A stretch of 12,819 nt of DNA from Candidatus Gastranaerophilales bacterium (lineage in GTDB: Bacteria; Cyanobacteriota; Vampirovibrionia; Gastranaerophilales; Gastranaerophilaceae). Where the stretch lies: positions 1-12,819 of the forward strand of contig CANQZO010000027.1 of the NCBI GenBank assembly GCA_947628355.1, in the 5' to 3' direction. The first letter of the stretch is position 1. The number at the start of each line of letters is the position of its first letter. The translations under genes were made by a program, and so were the position numbers. Below the pieces are notes generated by a model. That model was not told the DNA's origin. It made no database searches and saw nothing but the letters and a program-made list of their open reading frames with translations. This document shows positions 7,812 through 12,819 of the stretch, piece after piece.

Positions 7812-8265
7812 GTAATGTGTTTTGTGTGCTGATTTTGCTGCTATTCAAATGTAATAAATACTTCCGGCTTAGTTCCGACTTAAAATTTTGCATTTCAAAT
7901 GGGACTTTTGTCTCCTAATTTCGTCATCACTATAATATAGAGTGTATTTGAGTTTTAGCGACTTGTTCAGATTTATACCGGACTTTTTTATGCCAAAAAG
8001 TGAAATGAAATGGACATTTAGTCCTATACCAGTCAATTTCTAACAAATCGCCTATATCTAAACACTTTTAGGGAATGAGGCAAACATATTACAATTGATA
8101 CTGGCCTATAAACCCCAACTTTCGTGCTTGAATTTTACAAAAGCCTGCGCATACTTTCCTCGTACGCTTCGCTTTGCTCAGCTACGATTTAAGTATCCCC
8201 AGCTATTTTTATGCTTATTTTATAGTCCTTAGAACGAGATTACATCTCAACTGGTCTTTGTTATG
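7812..8265. other. Gene-free stretch with inverted end motifs (candidate right end)
   Basis: I see no credible gene here. TTCCGACT (7873-7880) is the exact inverse of AGTCGGAA at 331-338. Related inverted sites are TTTCGTCAT (7919-7927) and AGCGACTTG near 7957-7965. Inverted orientation relative to the left-end copy is what a transposon right end should show. A short frame near 7990 (MPKSEMKWTFSPIPVNF, stop at 8041) may be a gene scrap. Around 8150-8190 there is a CGCTTCGCTT-type low-complexity run of uncertain meaning. The exact terminus was not found. Confidence 0.35.
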
Positions 8266-8320
8266 TATCTGGGATTTTGACATAAAGTGTCGTAAATTTG
8301 ACATGCAAGTCGAAAGTTTT
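8266..8320 (+). repeat. End-type repeat unit, copy 1
   Basis: It begins with the 20-mer TATCTGGGATTTTGACATAA (8266-8285), identical to 8933-8952. It continues with GTGTCG, TTTGACAT and AAGTCGAAAG, aligning with copy 2 with scattered changes and one single-base gap. The TGACAT/TGTCG alternation resembles transposase-binding repeats at the ends of Tn7-like elements. A TGT lies just upstream at 8259-8261. All copies share one orientation. Confidence 0.5.
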
Positions 8321-8366
8321 GAAAAACGAAAAATAATATATTGTACTATAAGAGCTTTTGCAACTA

Positions 8367-8395
8367 AAAAAGAAGCATAAATCATGCTTCTTTTT
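8367..8395. terminator. Bidirectional hairpin terminator
   Basis: AAAAAGAAGCAT (8367-8378) pairs with ATGCTTCTTTTT (8384-8395), a perfect 12-base stem with a five-base loop and T-runs in both directions. On the minus strand it lies directly after the CCA of the tRNA remnant, the usual place for a tRNA terminator. On the plus strand it would stop transcription arriving from the cargo side. Confidence 0.75.
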
Positions 8396-8398
8396 AAA

Positions 8399-8445
8399 TG
8401 GTTGGAGGGCAAGGACTTGAACCTTGGTTTTCTGTGCCGCCATTA
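8399..8445 (-). pseudogene. tRNA 3'-end remnant (T-arm, acceptor strand, CCA)
   Basis: Read on the minus strand there is a perfect T-arm, CAAGG TTCAAGT CCTTG (8426-8410), then acceptor strand CCCTCCA (8409-8403), discriminator A and encoded CCA (8401-8399), followed at once by a hairpin terminator. A TGGAGGT at 8493-8487 could pair with most of the acceptor strand and would make a 95-base molecule. The interval has no D-arm and no proper seven-base anticodon loop, and it overlaps a small reading frame, so I call only the 3' part. Such fragments commonly mark integration sites at tRNA genes. Confidence 0.5.
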
Positions 8446-8541
8446 TGTGACCCTGATAATGTTTTTGTTATTTTCACCGTCACTGGACCTCCAGCAAGCA
8501 CATACCAAACCAAGTGAAACTAACTTCAAAATTCTATCCAT
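8443..8541 (-). pseudogene. Truncated lipoprotein-like N-terminus (32 codons)
   Basis: ATG at 8541 is preceded after nine bases by AGAGAGGA (8558-8551). The product, MDRILKLVSLGLVCACW then SSDGENNKN, looks like a lipoprotein signal: a basic start, a short hydrophobic stretch, LVCAC as a possible lipobox and a polar asparagine-rich follow-on. The frame closes at 8443 exactly where the tRNA 3' remnant begins, suggesting that the rest of a secreted-protein gene was lost at the junction. A chance reading frame cannot be excluded. Confidence 0.3.
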
Positions 8542-8850
8542 AACTTTAATTCCTCTCTGTATTTTAACAATCATATTAATTTGATTTATTATTTTAAATA
8601 AGGAATTTCCATGACGATAAAATCTTACAAACATTACCAACATTATTAGTATGTTTGAAAATATTATATAACAAAAAAATACATTGCAATAATTAATTTA
8701 AAAGTTATTGATAATGAAAATTTAAAAATTTATTTACAAAAATTCAATAAAATAACGTAATAAAAGATAAAAATGTGTTGAAATGATACGGAATAATTTA
8801 AAAGCATTGATATTACTTCAACATAGAGTTAAATTGTGTATGACAATTAA
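8542..8850. other. AT-rich non-coding stretch
   Basis: I see no gene longer than a dozen codons. The one notable item is GTGTTGAAATGATAC (8775-8789), a near copy (14 of 15) of the left-end motif at 310-324 in the same orientation. A 12-codon frame at 8611 with an AAGGAA upstream is too short to support. Confidence 0.4.
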
Positions 8851-8854
8851 ATAT

Positions 8855-8888
8855 TAGGTCGAGAGTTCCAATCTCCCAACACATACCA
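8855..8888 (+). pseudogene. Second tRNA 3'-end remnant
   Basis: TAGGTC resembles a tRNA variable loop. It is followed by a T-arm-like GAGAG TTCCAAT CTCCC (8861-8877) with one mismatched pair, an acceptor-like AACACAT, A and CCA (8886-8888). No complete 5' half precedes it, though TTGTGT near 8834 may be a leftover of the 5' acceptor strand. It is on the opposite strand to the remnant at 8399 and 44 bases before end-type repeat copy 2. Confidence 0.4.
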
Positions 8889-8932
8889 TATTACTTATTT
8901 CAAAGATTAGATTTTTTGTTCTGTGTACATTA

Positions 8933-8992
8933 TATCTGGGATTTTGACATAATATATCGCGAGTTTGATATATTTAGTCGGAAATTTTAAAA
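8933..8992 (+). repeat. End-type repeat unit, copy 2
   Basis: It shares the 20-mer TATCTGGGATTTTGACATAA with copy 1 and continues with TATCGCGAGTTTGATAT and TTAGTCGGAAATTTTAAAA. The last part contains the same AGTCGGAAA as the left-end copy at 331-339. TGTACATTA lies immediately upstream (8925-8933); TGTACA is the terminal sequence of several Tn7-like elements, so this may be the outer end of an element inserted just after the tRNA remnant. Confidence 0.5.
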
Positions 8993-9005
8993 GATTTGGC
9001 AAAAT

Positions 9006-9137
9006 TTAAACGGTATTTAATTGTGTTTTGCGGTAACTTTCAAATGCATATTGAATCTCTTTTGCAAACTTTTTTCTAAATTCAGAATACGGAATATCCA
9101 ATACTTCTTTAGTTAATTTATTTTTCATAATCATCAT
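9006..9137 (-). CDS. Small hypothetical protein (about 40 residues), coupled to an upstream broken gene
   Basis: ATG codons at 9137, 9134 and 9128 are candidates; AGAGGG a few bases upstream favours the first two. The core product is MKNKLTKEVLDIPYSEFRKK then FAKEIQYAFESYRKTQLN. It is charged and helical, with no membrane segment. The start region overlaps the stop of the upstream frameshifted gene (9118), so the two once formed a translationally coupled pair. No family is recognised. A small antitoxin-like or accessory protein is possible by size and coupling only. With its partner broken, it may itself be a relic. Confidence 0.4.
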   Translation of the reverse strand: MMIMKNKLTKEVLDIPYSEFRKKFAKEIQYAFESYRKTQLNTV

Positions 9138-9334
9138 CAAACCCTCTGATATTATAAAGTTCAATGTTGTATCGCTTGCCGGTTTTATCAACGCAAGTTG
9201 CAAAATTTACTGTTTTATCAGCGAATTTGTTTTCCCATAAACAAATTAATAAGCCAATTTCTTGTGTTTTAAGATTCAGAATCTTCGTTCCATATAGCTT
9301 GTAATCTTTTTAAATCACACAAATAAAATTGAAG
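9118..9334 (-). pseudogene. Frameshifted gene remnant
   Basis: Two minus-strand reading frames join into one plausible protein. The first reads YLCDLKRLQAIWNEDSES and stops at 9269. The second reads LKTQEIGLLICLWENKFA and continues DKTGKRYNIELYNIRGFDDD to a stop at 9118. The switch lies near 9265-9285, consistent with a one-base indel. No start codon is present in the second frame and the 5' part is missing. The sequence is well-formed (charged, balanced) but not recognised. Confidence 0.5.
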
Positions 9335-9429
9335 CTAAAAAATTGCGTGATGTTATTTATAATGGAATACCCCAAGACGTATTAAAGGATTTTTGTGATA
9401 TAGTGCATAAATTTTTAAAACATATTTAA
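9298..9429 (+). pseudogene. C-terminal gene fragment on plus strand
   Basis: Forty-three open codons end at TAA 9427-9429, with protein-like content: KIEAKKLRDVIYNGIPQDVL then KDFCDIVHKFLKHI, two amphipathic helices. There is no start codon and a stop (TAG 9295-9297) closes the frame upstream. It looks like the tail of a small helical protein joined to the oppositely oriented remnant around 9300-9335. Family not recognised. Confidence 0.35.
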
Positions 9430-9469
9430 ACACAATTTGAACGGTAATTAAACTCTATTTATATGGCTT

Positions 9470-9690
9470 TTAAATTTCAACCTTTTTTTCGTGGTCAATG
9501 AAGAATGCATTCAGTACATCTGCATTATATCGCAGGTGTTTAATTACTGGTGCAAGATTGTAACATTCTTCAATCTCCGGCTGATTTGTCACAAAATAAT
9601 CAATAACAACTGCTGTATTATAAATATTTTCCGACCACTTGCTCAACTGTTTATCATTGATATTGACATAATTTATCGCAAATAATATTA
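9470..9690 (-). pseudogene. Gene fragment interrupted by an end-type repeat
   Basis: A minus-strand frame ending at 9470 reads LSKWSENIYNTAVVIDYF, then NQPEIEECYNLAPVIKHL, then NADVLNAFFIDHEKK. That is clearly coding-like and predicted all helical. It has no normal start. Its upstream side (9655-9690) runs into end-type repeat copy 3, as if the gene had been cut by an insertion. No family is recognised. Confidence 0.5.
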
Positions 9691-9718
9691 ATTTTTTTTA
9701 AGTATATTGCGGGAAATT
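9652..9718 (+). repeat. End-type repeat unit, copy 3 (diverged)
   Basis: TATCATTGATATTGACATAA followed by TTTATCGCAAA aligns with copy 2 over about 31 bases with several mismatches. GCGGGAAATTTAG further on corresponds loosely to AGTCGGAAATTTTA. Same orientation as the other copies. The weakest member, but it coincides with the breakpoint of a gene fragment and the upstream edge of the rtcB region. Confidence 0.35.
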
Positions 9719-9766
9719 TAGCAATTTTATTTCTTGACAATTCTTTTGGTAAAAAAAAGAGAAAAT

Positions 9767-10990
9767 ATGAAAATATCCTCCTTATCAATTAATAATATTG
9801 CAAATGACCGATTTTTAAGTCCGAAAAATAATCATAGTTCAAAATTAGGATTTAAAGGACGGTTAAATCAAGATGTAATTGAAATAGAAGGTTCACAAAC
9901 AAAAGCTAAAGTATTTGCAAAAAATCCCGATGCAACTTTAATGGAACAGATAAAAACTATATGTTCTCATCCTGTATTTAAGGATTTACCTGTCAGAATT
10001 ATGCCGGATAGCCATGTATGCAAAGCATCATTAGTAGGTTTTACTTCTCCGATAGGAATAAAAGGCGAGATAATACCGGGAATAATTGGCGGTGACATCG
10101 GCTGCGGAATGTTATGTTGTGAAATAGACACTAACGGACAAGATATAGATTACAAAAAACTTGATTATATAATTAATAATAAAGTTGTGCCTTCGTACTC
10201 ATCAATGTCTGAGGAAAAGAAAAGTCTTTTGTCTTCAATTACAGAAAGTCTGAAACACATTTCAACAATGCTTTTAAACACCTCCGAAAAGAAGATGATA
10301 TCGGATTTAGGAACATTAGGCGGCGGCAATCATTTTATCGAAGTGGACAAAAGCCAAGACGGAAGACTCTTTTTAGTAATACATAGCGGTTCAAGAGGTT
10401 TTGGACAAGCTGTTTTCAATTATCACAATAATATTGCGAACAGACAAAATCCATATACCATTAAAGCATTATCCTACTTAACCGGTGATGAAGCAAAGCA
10501 ATATTTTGAAGATATGAGGCTGGCGCAGAATTATGCACGATTAAACAGAAGAATTATTGCTGACACAATATTAAAAGCTATGAATTGGAGTGAAAAATCA
10601 TCTTTTGAAAGTGTCCATAACTATATTGCGGATGATAATATTATAAGAAAAGGCTCAATAAGTGCACACGAAGGTGAAAAAGTAATTATCCCGTTAAATA
10701 TGAAAGATGGAGCCTTGATTGCAACAGGAAAAGGAAATCCCGATTGGAATAATTCGGCTCCTCATGGAGCAGGCAGAAAAATCTCGCGAACTATGGCAAA
10801 AGAACTAATCAATTTGGCAAGTTATCAACAAGATATGCAAGGAATTTATACCACTTCCGTTTGCGAAAAAACAATTGATGAAGCACCGGGTGCATATAAA
10901 AATTCTGATGAAATAAAAGAAACAATAGTTCCCGCAGTGGATATAATTGAGCAAATTAAACCGCAATATAATTATAAGAAAGTAAATTAA
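9767..10990 (+). CDS. rtcB: RtcB-family RNA ligase (short form)
   Basis: RtcB joins RNA 2',3'-cyclic-phosphate or 3'-phosphate ends to 5'-hydroxyl ends using GTP and Mn2+, healing cleaved tRNA or rRNA. The 407-residue product has all expected motifs: MPDSH (79-83), GGDIGCGM with metal ligand C113, GTLGGGNHF with H189, IHSGSRG with H206, SVHNY with H284, GSISAHEGE (296-304), the guanylation histidine H333 in APHGAGR, and DEAPGAYK near the end. It is shorter than the classic RtcB and resembles the RtcB2 type associated with ribosome or tRNA repair; no PrfH or RNA-cyclase gene is adjacent. ATG 9767 was chosen over TTG 9734 because the segment between is unlike the family; the ribosome binding site is weak. 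The first about 33 residues are a non-catalytic, asparagine/serine-rich leader ending LGFKGRLN, similar in style to a neighbour. It converges with the minus-strand operon. Confidence 0.92.
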   Translation: MKISSLSINNIANDRFLSPKNNHSSKLGFKGRLNQDVIEIEGSQTKAKVFAKNPDATLMEQIKTICSHPVFKDLPVRIMPDSHVCKASLVGFTSPIGIKGEIIPGIIGGDIGCGMLCCEIDTNGQDIDYKKLDYIINNKVVPSYSSMSEEKKSLLSSITESLKHISTMLLNTSEKKMISDLGTLGGGNHFIEVDKSQDGRLFLVIHSGSRGFGQAVFNYHNNIANRQNPYTIKALSYLTGDEAKQYFEDMRLAQNYARLNRRIIADTILKAMNWSEKSSFESVHNYIADDNIIRKGSISAHEGEKVIIPLNMKDGALIATGKGNPDWNNSAPHGAGRKISRTMAKELINLASYQQDMQGIYTTSVCEKTIDEAPGAYKNSDEIKETIVPAVDIIEQIKPQYNYKKVN

Positions 10991-11003
10991 TTAATTAATT
11001 TAT

Positions 11004-11450
11004 TTATTTTAATATTTTGCTTAATTCAATGTAAAGACTTTCAAACAAATCTTTTTTATCAGGATTTTGTTTTAAGCAAATATTTTTCACTTGTTCCAGA
11101 ATACTTAAAAATTCTATATTAGGAAGTGTCATTTGTTTATTTTCACCATCTTGAAAATTATATAAATCAAGCATTACACTAACAACATTTCCTTTTCGTT
11201 TATTAAATCCGACAATATCGGAACCGTTATTCCAATTATCATTTTTTATTAATTTAGATGCTAATTGTTCAAATTCGACACCGCTTAAAAATTCTATTGC
11301 ATTAGCTGTATCTTTTTCATCAGATTGTGGCATTTCTTTACTCCTTACAAATTCATCCGCTTTAGAGCTAAAATATATTGGTGGATATTTGGGATTATTC
11401 TTAAATCCTATATTGTTTTGAGTATTATTTCGATTAATTCCGTTTATCAT
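11004..11450 (-). CDS. Hypothetical protein, 148 residues
   Basis: Start ATG at 11450, preceded by AAAAGGAAT (GGA at 11460-11458) seven bases away. The N-terminus is asparagine-rich (MINGINRNNTQNNIGFKNN), resembling the leader on the RtcB protein, followed by a polar helical domain (ANAIEFLSGVEFEQLASKLI; SILEQVKNICLKQNPDKKDL). There is no membrane segment or catalytic motif I can name. It starts 12 bases after the stop of the upstream minus-strand gene, with the ribosome binding site reaching into that stop, so the two are an operon. Its stop lies 13 bases from the stop of rtcB (convergent). Possible chaperone or immunity partner of the larger neighbour by position only. Confidence 0.75.
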   Translation of the reverse strand: MINGINRNNTQNNIGFKNNPKYPPIYFSSKADEFVRSKEMPQSDEKDTANAIEFLSGVEFEQLASKLIKNDNWNNGSDIVGFNKRKGNVVSVMLDLYNFQDGENKQMTLPNIEFLSILEQVKNICLKQNPDKKDLFESLYIELSKILK

Positions 11451-11462
11451 ATTATATTCCTT

Positions 11463-12819
11463 TTATTCTAATATTGGTACTAAGTCTAAAATAAATTTTT
11501 TTTGCTTCGCAGCTTCTTTAGTTATCGGAAATATAGAAGTTAATTTACTTGTCGTTTTACTTACTTGACCATGATAATATTGCCCGTTGTATTCAAAAAT
11601 AAATCCGTTAGTCAGCTTCCCATTGTTAACACCTCGGCAAACTGTAATCCCTTTTTGCTTCAGAATTGAAAATACATTTTCAAGTTCTTCAGAATTAACT
11701 AATGTTTTTACACCAATTTGTTCAATTGTTCCATCAGGGCAAATATGATGAAAACTAACAGTAGAATCAGTTTCTCTTGTTATTATTAATGATGTATCGT
11801 CGCATACGACTGTATTTCTTTTTACATCTAAAACTATTGAGTTATCTAAATCCGGACTATTGGAAACTGTTATTGTACTATTTTTAAAATTTCCTTTGCA
11901 ATCGTCTGCCAAGAAACTTTCAACTATGGGTTTTGCATTATTTTCATTGCCGGAAGTTCTTGCCGCTTCTTCAAATAATGCATCATATCCTTCTTTTACA
12001 TGAAATCCTTTAATTCCTTTTCCTTTCGGAGTATCATTGATAGTTGAAATTTTAAGGTCATGATTTTCTATTCTTTGTATAGTATTAATATCATCGGTAT
12101 AATGGCTTATTATCTGATCAACATCATATCCGCTGTTTAGCAAGTCTTCGTACGCTTTAACGGCAAGTTCATCATCGTGAAAATGTATAGTACCTGCGTC
12201 AATTTTGGCTCTAAAACTTTCTAGTTTATTAAGTTTAATCTCTGTTTCTGTTAAACCGTTTTCTTCAAAAAATCTTGCTGAAGCCTCTGCACTATATCCT
12301 CCATGTTCATTTTGGAGTTCGGGATGTGCTTGCAATTCGGCAGATGTAGAACTCGGATTTTGCATTTCTTGAATAGCTTGATCATTTTTTCTGCAATTTT
12401 CTGCTATAGTATTTTCTTGTCTAATTCTTGCTTCCGCTTCTGCCTTAATTTCTTCAGGTGTAAGTTTTTCTGAGTTTGATTTTGGCTTTATATTAAAAGC
12501 ATTTTTAATATTTGCTAACGCTTGACCCGATGTAAATGCATTAACTGAATTTTTAATGCTTAACGGGATTTGTTTAAAACATTCTACTGTCGCTTTTAAA
12601 CAATTCATATTTGAAGTATCAACACCTGCTGCCTTTAAAGATGCTTTTGCACCTGTTACGGACAATGCAATATTGCTTGTTCCCGAGCCTATCCCCTGCC
12701 AAGCATTTCTTGCTTCTTCATCAGTAGTCGCTTTACTTGCTTTATATATGCTTGTACCTAATTGTAAAGTTCCGCCTGCCAGTCCAAGACAAACCAGAAC
12801 CGGAGCTAATGCTCCGCCT
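11463..12819 (-). CDS. Large hypothetical protein, 5' end outside the window
   Basis: The frame is open from the window edge to TAA at 11465-11463, at least 451 residues, so the start lies to the right; the internal TTG at 12665 is not a true start. The visible N-terminal part has a glycine/alanine-rich hydrophobic stretch (APVLVCLGLAGG) that may insert in or associate with a membrane. Next come TSIYKASKATTDEEARNAWQ and a region reading SVNAFTSGQALANIKNAF, a charged glutamate/alanine-rich helical stretch, then a C-terminal beta-rich domain (NTVVCDDTSLIITRETDS; TNGFIFEYNGQYYHG). I associate this layout with lineage-specific Gastranaerophilales proteins but know no function. Seven cysteines are visible. 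Operon with the 148-residue gene downstream. Confidence 0.75.
   Translation of the reverse strand, partial: GGALAPVLVCLGLAGGTLQLGTSIYKASKATTDEEARNAWQGIGSGTSNIALSVTGAKASLKAAGVDTSNMNCLKATVECFKQIPLSIKNSVNAFTSGQALANIKNAFNIKPKSNSEKLTPEEIKAEAEARIRQENTIAENCRKNDQAIQEMQNPSSTSAELQAHPELQNEHGGYSAEASARFFEENGLTETEIKLNKLESFRAKIDAGTIHFHDDELAVKAYEDLLNSGYDVDQIISHYTDDINTIQRIENHDLKISTINDTPKGKGIKGFHVKEGYDALFEEAARTSGNENNAKPIVESFLADDCKGNFKNSTITVSNSPDLDNSIVLDVKRNTVVCDDTSLIITRETDSTVSFHHICPDGTIEQIGVKTLVNSEELENVFSILKQKGITVCRGVNNGKLTNGFIFEYNGQYYHGQVSKTTSKLTSIFPITKEAAKQKKFILDLVPILE

Noticed and set aside
8100..8200. Long terminal inverted repeat between 231-300 and 8130-8200
   Set aside because: Both hold GAAG/GCGTA-rich low-complexity runs, but they do not align over more than a few bases.
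8174..8412. Overlapping open frames on both strands around 8174-8443
   Set aside because: Composition is not protein-like, no ribosome binding sites, and they run through a repeat unit, a terminator hairpin and the tRNA remnant.
8399..8493. A complete 95-base tRNA (Ser/Leu/Sec-like) on the minus strand
   Set aside because: Acceptor ends pair at six of seven positions and a central hairpin exists, but there is no D-arm, the central loop is nine bases rather than seven, and the 5' half overlaps a better explained reading frame. Only the 3' end is supported.
8260..9720. CRISPR array or CRISPR-associated transposon
   Set aside because: The end motifs recall CAST ends, but the repeats are few, irregularly spaced by hundreds of bases, and no Cas effector, TniQ or guide-like repeat is present.
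9734..9762. TTGACA at 9734-9739 as rtcB promoter
   Set aside because: No acceptable -10 hexamer at 16-19 bases; the downstream sequence is an A-run. The real promoter was not identified.

Overview
The window is AT-rich bacterial DNA that uses the standard code. Two minus-strand genes at the right end and the leader of an RtcB gene resemble proteins I associate with Gastranaerophilales / Vampirovibrionia (the gut Melainabacteria lineage): asparagine-rich N-termini ending in FK or FKG, and a lineage-type protein reading TSIYKASKATTDEEARNAWQ. That assignment rests on recognition only and is tentative.

Layout. Positions 1-165 hold the start of a minus-strand gene that runs off the left edge. Positions 181-381 are non-coding and look like the left end of a transposon, with a TGTCG/AGTCGG repeat unit, a 10-bp tandem repeat and inverted repeats. 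Positions 382-3809 are a tightly overlapping three-gene transposition module. It encodes a Mu-type DDE transposase (D263, D330, E376), a short MuB/TnsC-like AAA+ ATPase, and a shrunken protein with a tyrosine-recombinase DNA-binding domain but no catalytic tyrosine. Positions 3859-7764 are a cargo operon: a Fic-family AMP-transferase-like protein, a two-domain protein with a C-terminal phospholipase-D-like fold, and a large helical protein of unknown function. A strong sigma70-type promoter lies at the very end of the recombinase-like gene, and three ATTAGGT repeats spaced exactly 10 bp apart overlay its -10 and the likely transcript start.

Positions 7790-9730 are a gene-poor junction zone. 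It contains a terminator, inverted copies of the AGTCGGAA motif (probable right-end sites), three further direct copies of the left-end-like unit, two tRNA 3'-end remnants on opposite strands, a truncated lipoprotein-like reading frame, and several broken gene fragments. This looks like a repeatedly used insertion site. Positions 9767-10990 encode an intact RtcB-family RNA ligase. Facing it on the minus strand are a 148-residue protein and a large partial protein, which form a two-gene operon.

How it fits together (inference): a Mu-like transposon without phage structural genes carries MuA- and MuB-type functions plus a catalytically dead tyrosine-recombinase relative. The last resembles in principle TnsF, the inactivated tyrosine recombinase described as a target selector in some Tn7-like elements. 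Its cargo is a regulated Fic/PLD/helical cassette whose organisation suits an anti-phage or toxin-type system that I cannot match to a named one.
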